DNA of 64,000 nucleotides from Vagococcus carniphilus (GCF_014397115.1 NZ_CP060720.1:1814001-1878000); one strand, 5' to 3'; shown: positions 36,787 through 45,968, counted from the first letter of the stretch. The notes: generated by a model from the letters alone, not told the origin. Numbers and translations: made by a program.

Positions 36787-36859
36787 TCAAAATAAAAAAA
36801 ACCTCACAAATTTATTGTAAGGGTGATAAATTATTATGTAAATTTTAGTTAAATTGTAA

Positions 36860-37321
36860 TTACACAACCACATTTGATTTACTTTGAATATTACTTAATA
36901 CTTTTCTTGATAATGGTCCGACGATTAATAATTGATAGGGTAAAGCAACAATAAGATTCATTATCCACGTTCTCGAATAGCTCGATACTGATAATCCAGA
37001 TACGCCTTGTTCAACCACAATGCCAAAGACTGACATCAAAGAAACCATACCAATTATCATACAACAAGAAATTGACAAAATTAATTGAATTGGTTCTGAT
37101 TTATCAATAAATGGTAACTTGAAGGCTACTTTTTTGGCAATAATCCCTACCACAAAAGTATCTAATAAATATGCAACAATAAAACCAGGAATGAATCCTT
37201 TCAATAGATTCATAAATGAAAAATCTTGGTGTAATAAGAGGTTGTAACAACTCATTCCTACCACCATCAAAGAACACATTATTGCTGTAAAAATAATACT
37301 CTCCACTTTATTTTTAGGCAT
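36860..37321 (-). CDS. DUF2798 family membrane protein
   Basis: This 153-residue protein is hydrophobic with four predicted helices in two repeats. It begins MPKNKVESIIFTAIMCSLMV, then FIPGFIVAYLLDTFVVG, and the second half has NLIVALPYQLLIVGPLSRKV. This is the DUF2798 layout; function unknown. AAGGAGG precedes the ATG. Confidence 0.78.
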   Translation of the reverse strand: MPKNKVESIIFTAIMCSLMVVGMSCYNLLLHQDFSFMNLLKGFIPGFIVAYLLDTFVVGIIAKKVAFKLPFIDKSEPIQLILSISCCMIIGMVSLMSVFGIVVEQGVSGLSVSSYSRTWIMNLIVALPYQLLIVGPLSRKVLSNIQSKSNVVV

Positions 37322-37422
37322 TTTTTTCCTCCTTATAATTTGATAACAGAACTCAGTGTATCAAAAATAAAATTTTCTCATAAGTTAGAATTTGATAAAA
37401 AAATAATGTGAATAACCCCATC

Positions 37423-37463
37423 AAAAAAAGCCAATACTTGTTTTAACAAGCATTGGCTTTTTT
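37423..37463 (-). terminator. Terminator after the 59-residue membrane protein gene
   Basis: Arms 37426-37440 and 37447-37461 pair over 15 bp with one mismatch and are flanked by A and T tracts, so it can act in both directions. Confidence 0.85.
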
Positions 37464-37466
37464 CCT

Positions 37467-37646
37467 CTATTGGGTAACGTCTTCTGCTATTTTACTATTC
37501 AATATTGATTTAGCTATAAAATAGCTTATCACTGTTGGTACTAACGCAACAGTAATATCTTTAAAAAGTATTGTCAGTATTAACTGGACCATACCTGCGA
37601 TAAACAATGACCAAACAAATACTTTATCCGATTTAAACAGTTTCAT
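37467..37646 (-). CDS. 59-residue membrane protein
   Basis: An ATG at 37646 with a GGGAGG site opens a 59-codon frame. It encodes FVWSLFIAGMVQLILTILF, a short turn and ITVALVPTVISYFIAKSIL, two transmembrane helices with a short polar tail. A TGCTATACT promoter and a strong terminator bracket it, so the gene is probably real. No family is recognised; the size and two-helix hairpin fit many small membrane regulators. Confidence 0.65.
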   Translation of the reverse strand: MKLFKSDKVFVWSLFIAGMVQLILTILFKDITVALVPTVISYFIAKSILNSKIAEDVTQ

Positions 37647-37677
37647 CTTTGTACCTCCCGTTTATTTTCTCTTAACA

Positions 37678-37686
37678 AGTATAGCA
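37678..37686 (-). promoter_or_regulatory. Extended -10 promoter of the small membrane protein
   Basis: The minus strand reads TGCTATACT 32 bp upstream of the 37646 start; the -35 region is weak. Confidence 0.55.
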
Positions 37687-37707
37687 TAATTTAATTATCT
37701 CGTTATT

Positions 37708-38412
37708 TTAACAATAGTTTTTTATAGAATCAAAACTAATACCCCAATCTTTTTTTATTTCTTCCTTACCCTTATCAGTTAATATTACTGCTCTACTTTT
37801 CTCAGATTTAATAATCCACTGATTTCTTAAAAATAATTCATAAATAGCATTTCCTACGCTTCCTGAAATATGATGTTTTCTTTCGCTCCAATCTAAACAT
37901 AGACCACAAAAATTCCGCTTCTTATTTTTAAGTTCAGATACATTTATATTATTTTTCTCTAAAAAATCTTCTCCCGCTTCAGTCACTAAAAGGCCCTTTT
38001 CTATACGTACAACATATTCTTTCTCTAATAAAAATTCTGTTATTACTACACCAAGATTACCTGCTAAATGGTCGTAACAGGTTCTTGCTTGAGTCAATTT
38101 TTGCGACTCGATTTGTTGACTCAAATAACGAACTTTGGGAGTTGGAGCGACAGCTCCTATTCCTTCAAAAAATTCAGCAAATTCTTGATTAGATAATTGA
38201 TAATAATGAAATCTCCCATGCTTTTCCATTATAACTAAATCTAATTCCATCATCTTCTTTAAATGGTAACTTGCTGTATGTGTTTTTATTTTAGCTACTT
38301 TAGCTAATTCAGTAACGGTATAAAACTGATTACTCATTAATAAATTAATCATCGCAACTCTAGACTCGTCATTAATGATATTAGCAAATTTTTGGGTTTT
38401 TGATTGATCCAT
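37708..38412 (-). CDS. ArsR-type winged-helix regulator
   Basis: The start is ATG 38412 behind AAAAGGAGA. The 234 residues begin with an ArsR-like helix-turn-helix (ESRVAMINLLMSNQFYTVTELAK, then THTASYHLKKMMELDLV). A C-terminal domain follows with ARTCYDHLAGNLGVVITEFL and FCGLCLDWSERKHHISGSVG, a Cys/His pattern shared by a distinct ArsR-like subgroup. The Cys/His residues could bind metal or sense redox state. It is divergent from the flavin-reductase-fold gene 90 bp away, its probable target. Confidence 0.85.
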   Translation of the reverse strand: MDQSKTQKFANIINDESRVAMINLLMSNQFYTVTELAKVAKIKTHTASYHLKKMMELDLVIMEKHGRFHYYQLSNQEFAEFFEGIGAVAPTPKVRYLSQQIESQKLTQARTCYDHLAGNLGVVITEFLLEKEYVVRIEKGLLVTEAGEDFLEKNNINVSELKNKKRNFCGLCLDWSERKHHISGSVGNAIYELFLRNQWIIKSEKSRAVILTDKGKEEIKKDWGISFDSIKNYC

Positions 38413-38501
38413 AACTGTCTCCTTTTTAGAAATTCCATATATCGATACACATAGAGTTATTCTCATTATACACTTGTTTTAATTCATTAGGAGGAGATTA
38501 T

Positions 38502-39029
38502 TTGAATAAAACAATTTTAGATACAGAAAAACTATACTATGGATTTCCAATATTTATCTTGGGATATAAAGATGATCGATGGGGATACAATTTTACAACT
38601 TCAAGTTCTTCATATACTTTAGATAATTTTTTAAATGTTGGTCTTTCTAATCAAGGTAATGCTTCTAAACAGATAAAGAAGCATGGATACTTTACTTTAA
38701 ATATTCCAACAAAGGATTACTTGGAACAGATAAAAATAGGAGGATTTAACAGTGGGGCTGATAAATTTAATTTTTCAAATTCATTTCAATATGACTTATC
38801 TGATAAAATGGATGTTCCTATTATCAAAGAATGTGTCATTACTTTAGAGTGTAAAGTTAGTCAAATCATTGAAGAAGATTCAATCGTTCATATTTTTTCA
38901 ACGATTGAAAGAAGACTAGTAAATTCTAAATTAATAAAAGATAATCACTTAGATAACAACTTACTAAATCCAGTATTATATTTAGGAGATGGCAATAAAA
39001 GAAGTTTTAAATTCTTATCATCTGAGTAA
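38502..39029 (+). CDS. Flavin reductase-like (FMN-binding split barrel) protein
   Basis: The start is TTG behind AGGAGGAG. The 175 residues show the flavin-reductase split-barrel pattern: PIFILGYKDD at the start, NVGLSNQGNASKQIKKHGYF (where small residues usually contact FMN), FTLNIPTKDYLEQIKIGG, and a C-terminal LNPVLYLGDGNKRSF. Such proteins reduce free flavin or bind it for an oxidoreductase; no partner is nearby. It is divergent from the ArsR-type regulator. Confidence 0.75.
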   Translation: MNKTILDTEKLYYGFPIFILGYKDDRWGYNFTTSSSSYTLDNFLNVGLSNQGNASKQIKKHGYFTLNIPTKDYLEQIKIGGFNSGADKFNFSNSFQYDLSDKMDVPIIKECVITLECKVSQIIEEDSIVHIFSTIERRLVNSKLIKDNHLDNNLLNPVLYLGDGNKRSFKFLSSE

Positions 39030-39553
39030 ATTTTTGAGAAACTACCATAAAGAAAGTAAAACTGTCTTAAAAAGAAGAGGTTATCAAATTGTTGAAAAAA
39101 AGAGTTCTTTTAATGGAGAATGTTGTATTTCCTAAAAATTAAACTTACTGGGAGGTGCGACATTCTCTCTAACTCTTTTTTTATTTAGTTTTAATTACTT
39201 GAAATGACAGGTTAAATCTGTTTAACTTGCATCTATTCCAACTTTTACAATTCAAAAACCTAATACTTATTTCAGTGGGTACTTGAATTACTAATTTTCT
39301 TCACTATCTTCCTTGCATACGAATTATTAGTTGTTGGGTCACTTCCTGAGCCAGGATAAGTGTAGTTTCATACCAATAGGATATTTAAGATCATACAAAA
39401 AAACTCCTTCATCAATTTCGAAAATTGACAAAAGAGTTCTCTTCATTTTATTTTTTTAGTCTAGTATCCAAACTTCAAAAAACTAGGTGTAGACTATTGT
39501 CATTAAACATTGATTTAACAACGCTTATTTATACTTAATTTCTAAAGAAATCC
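39030..39553. other. Decayed intergenic region
   Basis: No intact gene is visible. An open stretch after the flavin-reductase stop reads KFLRNYHKESKTVLKRRGYQ and ends at about 39138. On the minus strand 39272-39365 reads YPGSGSDPTTNNSYARK and ends in a stop, without a start. Both look like gene fragments of unknown origin. A hairpin lies near 39397-39437. Confidence 0.45.
39095..39182. repeat. Long interrupted hairpin
   Basis: Two nested arm pairs, 39095-39106 with 39171-39182 (AAAAAAGAGTT/AACTCTTTTTT) and 39116-39123 with 39160-39167 (GAGAATGT/ACATTCTC), fold an 88-bp stretch. It could be the terminator of the flavin-reductase gene, or the relic of a small mobile element. Confidence 0.45.
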
Positions 39554-39752
39554 TTACATATCTGCTAATAGGCAGCCCATTGTTGTTAAAGTCACTTTAA
39601 CTTCACAATAACCGTCATCATCTAAATTTACTCCATATATAAGCCCTAGGTTGACAATATCAATTCCTAGCTCGGGTTCATTTACTAATTCTAAGAGGCT
39701 GCAATATCTTCCCTGACTGTTTCTAATTATTCGTCAGTTTATTTATAAACAA
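39554..39752 (-). pseudogene. Degenerate second copy of the SufT/MIP18-like gene
   Basis: The minus strand reads NEPELGIDIVNLGLIYGVNL, then DDDGYCEVKVTLTTMGCLLADM and a stop, closely matching the intact protein encoded at 46153-46485 (DPELGIDIVNLGLIYEVNL...). The N-terminal part is recognisable but has a stop codon in place of a glutamine and a frameshift, and the last third is lost. The 5' boundary is approximate. Confidence 0.8.
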
Positions 39753-39901
39753 AGTAAGTACGATAAAAGAGCAAGAAAGTAGAGGCTAACCAAAATATCA
39801 AGCTCTATTTTATTTAAATAAATTTTTTTAATAGAGTGGATTCAAAAGTCTTCAAATCACTTGGAGTTAAACGTCTCTTTCACCACTTTTAGTTTCCTGA
39901 A

Positions 39902-42070
39902 TTATTTTAGTCTAGAAATAACAAGTTGATTATCTACATGACTTACTTTTATATTTGTGTTTTTTTCTAGTAAATAGCCAGAAATATTATTATCTTTTAA
40001 CTCAATAGTTATGATATTTCCAAATAAAGTTAGTTTAAACTTTAATTCCTTTATTTCTTTTGGAAGATGATTTCTCAAAATAAATTGATCTTTTTCACAA
40101 GTTAGCCCTGCAAATCCGTAAATCATACTTAGCCACGAGCCACCCATATTGGCTGCATGAATTCCGTCTTTAGCATTACCTTGTAAATCAGTTAAATCCA
40201 TTAAAGCGGTATCCATAAAATATTGGTAAGCTTTAGCTTTTTGTTCTGTTCGGCTCGCTAAAACACTAAAAATTGAACGTGATAATGATGAATCATGGGT
40301 CGTCACTTTCTCATAATATTCGTAGTCACGAAGGATTTGTTCTCTGGTATAATCACTAGGAAATAGCATTTCTGCAAGAAGTCCATCCGCTTGTTTACTC
40401 ACTTGATACTTATAAATAATCATTGGATGATAATTTAGCAATAGTGGATAATTCTCTTTCGGTGTTTTTTCAAAAGGCCACAGTGCTTTTTCTAAGAAAC
40501 TATCATCTTGCTTAATTAATCCTTGCTGCTTATCATAGGGTAAATACATATCACTAACTGCTTTTTCTAAAGCTTCAATTTCTTGCGTTGTTAAAGCAGC
40601 GTATCGCCTAGCTAATTCAGCAGCATACTTCATATTGTTTTGGGCCATCTTATTCGTATAATAATTATTATTTACTAACGCAGTATATTCATCTGGCCCA
40701 GTAACACCATTAATGCAAAAAACTTCTTTTCCCTCTTTTATGCACCAGTTTCCGTAAGATAACCAAAACTTAGCTGTTTCTAAAACTACGGACAAACCTT
40801 TTTCTTGAATAAAATTCTCATCTCCAGTGACTCTTTCATACAGCTGAAAAGCATAACTTATATCAGCATTAATATGCAATTGAGCAGTTCCTGCTGGGTA
40901 ATACGCACTCGCTTCTTCACCATTTATTGTTCGCCAAGCAAATAACGCACCCTTTTGCCCCATTATACTCGCTCTTTCTTTAGCTTGAGGTAAAATATAA
41001 TGACGATAACTAAGCAAACTTTTAGCAATTTCTGGTTGTGTATATATAAAGAATGGTAGCATATATAACTCAGTATCCCAGAAATAATGGCCTTCGTATC
41101 CTTCACCTGTTAGACCTTTTGCAGCAAAATTAGTTTTTTCATTACGACCTGCATTCTGAAACAAATGAAACAGATTAAATCTAATCCCTTTTTGAAGAAT
41201 ACTATCTCCTGTCAATTCAATATCACTAGTCTGCCAAAAGTTAGCTAGGTCCTGTTTTTGTTGGTTAAGTAGTTCTATAAAATCAAGTCCCGCAGTATTC
41301 ACTACAAGTTGGTTTATTTCAGAAATCAGACTAAAACTATCAAATACAATTTTTTTATCAGGAGTTACATCAAATGAAATAAATTCATTATTAATTAATC
41401 TATCTTCTTCATCTAAAAATAAATGGGTGATTCTAATTTTCTGCTGACTATTTTCAGTTGTTACTACATAATCATTTTCTTTTTCACGTGTTACATTCAA
41501 CTCACTACTTGATGAAGCGACTCTTGGATCAATCTCTTCCAGTAAATCTTTTTTTCCCTGATCAAATTCAATTTTCTTTTCAATACTAATTTCACCAGTA
41601 AAATTCATGTTAGTTATTTCAAAGTGTGTAGCATAAATTTCTTGTTGAGCAAAAGAAACAAAAGATGTTTGATGTAGCTCAAACTCTTTTTCTCTATTAA
41701 TAACAACATAATAACTTTCATTTAAAACTCCTGATTTCATGTCTAAATCAAAACGAATAGTTTTAACTGACCAATCAGCATTATCTGAACTTTCACCATC
41801 AACAATAAGCCTAATTTGTCTAATATTTGGCAGTTTAACAATAGTTTGATGTTTTCTTGCATAGCCATAAGCCCACTCGCCATACGTAATTGGATGAGTA
41901 TCATAGAAACCATTAACAAACGCACCTGGATTTCCTGAAGTTTTTTTCTGTTTAATCAATTCGGATGTTCTCACTCCAATATGACCATTACTTAAGGCAA
42001 AGATGGTTTCTAAATAAGCCGCATTTTGATTACCAACATCAGCTAAACCTAACATAAATTCTTGAGACAT
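39902..42070 (-). CDS. Glycoside hydrolase family 65 phosphorylase
   Basis: This 722-residue protein has the GH65 catalytic (alpha/alpha)6 barrel: AAKGLTGEGYEGHYFWDTEL, YYPAGTAQLHINADISYAF and NGVTGPDEYTALVNNNYYTN with the general acid Glu461. Its DSSLSRSIFSVLASR region is the phosphate-binding area. GH65 enzymes split alpha-glucosides such as maltose, trehalose, kojibiose, nigerose or their 6-phosphates with inorganic phosphate. It is last in a GH1-EIIBC-GH65 operon, so a phosphorylated disaccharide such as trehalose 6-phosphate is a plausible substrate (inference). Confidence 0.9.
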   Translation of the reverse strand: MSQEFMLGLADVGNQNAAYLETIFALSNGHIGVRTSELIKQKKTSGNPGAFVNGFYDTHPITYGEWAYGYARKHQTIVKLPNIRQIRLIVDGESSDNADWSVKTIRFDLDMKSGVLNESYYVVINREKEFELHQTSFVSFAQQEIYATHFEITNMNFTGEISIEKKIEFDQGKKDLLEEIDPRVASSSSELNVTREKENDYVVTTENSQQKIRITHLFLDEEDRLINNEFISFDVTPDKKIVFDSFSLISEINQLVVNTAGLDFIELLNQQKQDLANFWQTSDIELTGDSILQKGIRFNLFHLFQNAGRNEKTNFAAKGLTGEGYEGHYFWDTELYMLPFFIYTQPEIAKSLLSYRHYILPQAKERASIMGQKGALFAWRTINGEEASAYYPAGTAQLHINADISYAFQLYERVTGDENFIQEKGLSVVLETAKFWLSYGNWCIKEGKEVFCINGVTGPDEYTALVNNNYYTNKMAQNNMKYAAELARRYAALTTQEIEALEKAVSDMYLPYDKQQGLIKQDDSFLEKALWPFEKTPKENYPLLLNYHPMIIYKYQVSKQADGLLAEMLFPSDYTREQILRDYEYYEKVTTHDSSLSRSIFSVLASRTEQKAKAYQYFMDTALMDLTDLQGNAKDGIHAANMGGSWLSMIYGFAGLTCEKDQFILRNHLPKEIKELKFKLTLFGNIITIELKDNNISGYLLEKNTNIKVSHVDNQLVISRLK

Positions 42071-42091
42071 CTCTTTCCCACTTTCTAAAAA

Positions 42092-43465
42092 TTATTGTTC
42101 TAAATCAGCATCACTTGTTAATAGATAGGATAAAATAAAAGATGCGACAACTGAAATTAACATCATAATTACTCCAAAAATAATATTGGTTGTTCCTTTA
42201 TCTCCTGAAAAACCTAATAGAGCCATTATACTATTTTGAGGAACATAAAGAGTTACGTGGACAAGACCAGCAAAACAACCTGCTACTCCAGCACTAATTG
42301 CCGCAGCTATTAAAGGTTTTTTATATTTCATTGTTACACCATATAAAGCCGGTTCAGTAATTCCCATAATTGCAGAAATACCAGCTGCCGAAGCTAATGA
42401 CTTAACTGATTTGTTTTTAGATTTTAAAGCAACTGCAAAAGTTGCCCCACCTTGAGCTAAATTCGCACAAACTTGAGCGACTAAAATGAGGGATTCTGTT
42501 CCTGTTGCTGCAAATGATGCGACAAAAATCGGTGTTAATGCATGATGCATTCCTGTCATGACAATAAATGGCATAGCTGCTGCTAAAACAGCAACCATAA
42601 CAAATCCGAGTTGACCTTCTAATAAATTAATAAACCAAGCTAATCCCATTCCAGCATAATTTCCTAAAGGACCAATGACAATTAACGCTAATGGAGCACT
42701 AATTAATAAGACTAATGTTGGATTCAAAATAATTTTTAAAGCTTTAGGAGTTATTTTATCAACAAAGGTTTCAATATAAGACATCATCCAAACGGTTAAT
42801 AACGCTGGAATTACAGACGCCGCATAACCCACACCTTGAATAGGTAAGCCAATAAAAGAAATGGATTCTCCTGTAGCCACCCAACTTGTAAAGTTTGGAT
42901 GAAGTAAAACCCCTATAACAATTACCGCAATTGAGGTGTTTACTTTAAATTTTCTAGAGGCAAAAATAGCCAAAAGAATTGGCATAAAGTAAAATGCACC
43001 ATCTCCAATAATATCCAAAATACGATATGTTTCTGACTCATTTGACAACCAGTTAAAGGTTGTTGAAAGAGACAGAATTACTTTAATCATCCCAGCAGCT
43101 GTTAAAGCTGGAATCATTGGTGTCATACACCCTGTAATTGTATCAACAATTCGACTTAAAATACTCGCTTCTTTTTGAGGCTGATTAACGGTATTCTCAC
43201 TTGCAGTATCCCCATTTTTAACGCCTAAATTTATTATCTCAGCAAACACTTGATTAACATGACTGCCGATTATTACTTGATATTGTGTAGCAGTTGAATT
43301 AACGCCAACGACACCACTGACATTTTTAAGTTCTTCTTCTTTAATATTCGACTCATTTTTCAATACAAATCTTAAACGAGTTGCACAATGAACTACTTGC
43401 TCAATATTTTCTTTACCACCTAATAGACTAACAATTTTTTCTGCTAAAACTTGATATTCTTTCAT
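42092..43465 (-). CDS. PTS EIIBC component, glucoside/trehalose type
   Basis: The start is ATG 43465 behind AGGAGGAAAA. The 457 residues comprise an EIIB domain with phospho-cysteine Cys27 in VVHCATRLRFVL. An EIIC domain of about ten helices follows, with VMTGMHHALTPI and the sugar-binding GITEPALYGV motif. No EIIA domain follows, so phosphate must come from an EIIA encoded elsewhere, as in trehalose and sucrose transporters. It overlaps the GH1 gene by 38 bp and precedes GH65 by 21 bp. Confidence 0.9.
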   Translation of the reverse strand: MKEYQVLAEKIVSLLGGKENIEQVVHCATRLRFVLKNESNIKEEELKNVSGVVGVNSTATQYQVIIGSHVNQVFAEIINLGVKNGDTASENTVNQPQKEASILSRIVDTITGCMTPMIPALTAAGMIKVILSLSTTFNWLSNESETYRILDIIGDGAFYFMPILLAIFASRKFKVNTSIAVIVIGVLLHPNFTSWVATGESISFIGLPIQGVGYAASVIPALLTVWMMSYIETFVDKITPKALKIILNPTLVLLISAPLALIVIGPLGNYAGMGLAWFINLLEGQLGFVMVAVLAAAMPFIVMTGMHHALTPIFVASFAATGTESLILVAQVCANLAQGGATFAVALKSKNKSVKSLASAAGISAIMGITEPALYGVTMKYKKPLIAAAISAGVAGCFAGLVHVTLYVPQNSIMALLGFSGDKGTTNIIFGVIMMLISVVASFILSYLLTSDADLEQ

Positions 43466-44909
43466 TATTTTTTTCCTCCTTAAAAACATATCTTCCCTTA
43501 GTTTCAATCACCTGTTTATAAAAATTAAAACTATCTTTTTTTATTCGTTCCTTAGAACCCTTACCTTCATCATCTTGATCAACATAAATAACACCATAGC
43601 GTTTACTAATTTTACCTTCACTAACGCTTGTTAAATCAATAATTCCCCACATAAGATAACCCATTAGTGGTATCCCATCCTCAGAAACAGCTAAATACAT
43701 TTGTTTAAGGTGTTCATTCAAATAATCGATTCGATAATAATCAACTACTTGTTTATTAGTTAGTTCATCTTGTGTTCCTAAACCATTTTCCACAATGAAA
43801 AGTGGTAAACGATAACGATCATATAACTGATTTAACGTTATTCTCAACCCCAATGGATCATTCTGCCAAACACTATGAGATTTTGGTAAATAAGGATTTC
43901 TAATCGTTGTAAATCCATTCGTAGCAACCGTCTCAAGCCCTTCCACATCAGAAGATGTACAGGCACTTGAATAGTAACTAAACGACACAAAATCCACAGT
44001 ATTTTCCTTTAAATTCTTTAAATCATCCTTTTCCATCACTAAATGGATATTATTTTTCTCAAAGAAATGCTTGCTACCAATTGGATACTCACCAAACACT
44101 TGAACATCTGAAAAAAATAAATTATCTTTATCACTCTGAAGAGCAGCAAAAACATCTTCTGGTTTAGAAGTATAGGCATAGGTTTTACCAGCAGCTAACA
44201 TCGTACCAAATTGAAAATTAGGATTGATTTCTCTTCCTTTTTTTATCGTTAAAGCATTCGCTAATAATTGATGGTGTCCTGCTTGATATTGGATTTCTAA
44301 ATTATTTTTGGTCTCGGAAAATTGAATGCCTCCTCCGATAAATGGAATATGTAGAACCATATTCATCTCATTAAAAGGAATCCAATACTTAACTCTTTGG
44401 CTAAATCGTTTCATCATCGTCTCGGAAAATTTTAAATAAAGATCTAGCACCTTACGACTTTCCCAACCATTATAATTTTCAACTAAATAAATTGGAATCT
44501 CAAAATGGCTTATTGTTACAATGGGTTCAATGTTGTACTTATCTAATTCATCAAGAATCTTATCATAAAAAGCTAAGCCTTTTTCATTTGGTTCATTTTC
44601 TTCTCCTGTTGGAAAAATCCTTGACCAAGAAATCGAAAAACGAAAACTATTTATGCCTAATTCACTTAACAATTTAATATCTTCTTTGTAGGTATGATAA
44701 AAATCAATTCCTGTACGACTTGGATAAACTAAATCAGACATATCCGTTAATAAATTGATTTCTTTATCTTTATAAACCGGTTTCAATCTGTCCTTCGTTA
44801 AGGGTAAAAAATCAAAATTACTGGGTTTTCTTCCATCTGACAAGTAATTTCCTTCTGTTTGAGAAGCAGAAATTGCTCCGCCCCATAAAAAATCTTCTCT
44901 CAATGACAT
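43428..44909 (-). CDS. Glycoside hydrolase family 1 6-phospho-beta-glucosidase
   Basis: This 493-residue protein shows GH1 landmarks: DFLWGGAISASQTEGNY at the N-terminus, acid/base Glu181 in IPFNEMN and nucleophile Glu374 in FIVENGLG. The phosphate-binding S-x(n)-K-x-Y segment SEGKISKRYGVIYVD marks 6-phospho enzymes. It should hydrolyse PTS-imported beta-glucoside phosphates. The frame runs about 13 codons past the usual end into the EIIBC gene. It is first in the operon, behind a TATAAT box and a cre-like palindrome. Confidence 0.9.
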   Translation of the reverse strand: MSLREDFLWGGAISASQTEGNYLSDGRKPSNFDFLPLTKDRLKPVYKDKEINLLTDMSDLVYPSRTGIDFYHTYKEDIKLLSELGINSFRFSISWSRIFPTGEENEPNEKGLAFYDKILDELDKYNIEPIVTISHFEIPIYLVENYNGWESRKVLDLYLKFSETMMKRFSQRVKYWIPFNEMNMVLHIPFIGGGIQFSETKNNLEIQYQAGHHQLLANALTIKKGREINPNFQFGTMLAAGKTYAYTSKPEDVFAALQSDKDNLFFSDVQVFGEYPIGSKHFFEKNNIHLVMEKDDLKNLKENTVDFVSFSYYSSACTSSDVEGLETVATNGFTTIRNPYLPKSHSVWQNDPLGLRITLNQLYDRYRLPLFIVENGLGTQDELTNKQVVDYYRIDYLNEHLKQMYLAVSEDGIPLMGYLMWGIIDLTSVSEGKISKRYGVIYVDQDDEGKGSKERIKKDSFNFYKQVIETKGRYVFKEEKNNERISSFSRKNC

Positions 44910-45003
44910 AAGAATACTCCTTCACTATCTCAAAAATGGCTATTTATTAATTGTAAATACTGATAAAAATAATCGATTAAATTTAAATATTACTTACAAA
45001 TAG

Positions 45004-45032
45004 ATTATATAAAATAATGAAGCACTTTCATT
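45004..45032 (-). promoter_or_regulatory. Promoter and cre-like palindrome of the sugar operon
   Basis: On the minus strand TATAAT lies at 45004-45009. The palindrome AATGAAGCACTTTCATT (45016-45032) covers the -35 area; it resembles a CcpA cre site (TGAAA-CG-TTTCA) missing one central base, or it could be the site of the adjacent AraC protein. Confidence 0.45.
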
Positions 45033-45081
45033 CCCATTTTTTTGTTCTATAATTCTCATATATTGTCATTTTTATGAAAAT

Positions 45082-45121
45082 AAAAAAGTATGTTGCCCTT
45101 TATTTAGACACAACATACTTT
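45082..45121 (-). terminator. Terminator after the AraC gene
   Basis: AAAGTATGTTG and its complement (45085-45095 with 45111-45121) form an 11-bp stem, and the minus strand ends in TTTTTTA. It overlaps the stop codon. Confidence 0.8.
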
Positions 45122-45968
45122 ATTTTTGCATTTTTTCACGATAAGCTAAGGGTGAGATTGCTAAGGATTGTTTAAATAAACGATAAAAAGTTTTATCGCT
45201 CTCAAAACCAACCTGACTAATAATTTCTGAAACTGTGTCAGAAGTATTAATCAATAACCATTTTGCTTTATCTATTCGATAATCATTTAAAAAAGAGATA
45301 AATGTTTTCCCAGTATTTTTCTTAAAGAACTTCGTAAAATAAAATTGACTATATCCCACACTATTAGAAGCTTCTTGCAGTGTAATATTTTCAGTATAAT
45401 GTTCTTCCACAAACTTAAAAACAACATCAAGTTTCTCTAGTATTTCCTCACTTTTCAAATGATAGCTAGTTGATTCTATTTTTTTCTCTCTAGTAACTTC
45501 TCTAATAAAGTAAACCATTATTTGATAAATCGCTGACTTAATCTGTAACTCAGAGCCTATCTCTTTCTTTTGTTCTTCTTCATAAATTTTATCAAGTAAT
45601 TCTACAATAGCAGATGATTTACTTCCCCAATTCTTACTAAGGGGAGGAACTGTTTTTAAGATAGATTTCAAATCTAAATCTTTATTTTCCAGATTAGAAA
45701 ATAAAGTTATATCAAATTGATACACTACTCGCTCACTTCCTGGTGAAGCCAGCACATAATGTAAATCTCCCCCATTAATAAAAACACATTCTCCTTCTGA
45801 AACTATCATCGGTTGATCATTGATCCCTAAATGAATGGATTCCTTTGTCACATAAATAATTTCTAATTCTCTATGCCAATGGGGTGTCGTTAAAATACTT
45901 CCGTCATTTACTATGACACGAAAAGGAAAATACTTATTTAATTTAGGCATCTCCAAATAAATAGCCAT
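45120..45968 (-). CDS. AraC-family sugar operon regulator
   Basis: The start is ATG 45968, with AGGAAG six bases upstream (the ATG at 45974 is too close to it). The 282 residues have an N-terminal cupin (TPHWHRELEIIYVT, then VFINGGDLHYV) that binds a sugar. A C-terminal AraC double helix-turn-helix follows (ITLQEASNSVGYSQFYFTKF, then VSEIISQVGFESDKTFYRLF). It is encoded just upstream of the GH1-PTS-GH65 operon on the same strand and is the likely activator of that operon. Confidence 0.87.
   Translation of the reverse strand: MAIYLEMPKLNKYFPFRVIVNDGSILTTPHWHRELEIIYVTKESIHLGINDQPMIVSEGECVFINGGDLHYVLASPGSERVVYQFDITLFSNLENKDLDLKSILKTVPPLSKNWGSKSSAIVELLDKIYEEEQKKEIGSELQIKSAIYQIMVYFIREVTREKKIESTSYHLKSEEILEKLDVVFKFVEEHYTENITLQEASNSVGYSQFYFTKFFKKNTGKTFISFLNDYRIDKAKWLLINTSDTVSEIISQVGFESDKTFYRLFKQSLAISPLAYREKMQK

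Noticed and set aside
39820-39865. Weak hairpin after the GH65 gene
   Set aside because: The stem is AT-rich with a long loop and no T run after it on the minus strand, so a terminator call is not supported.
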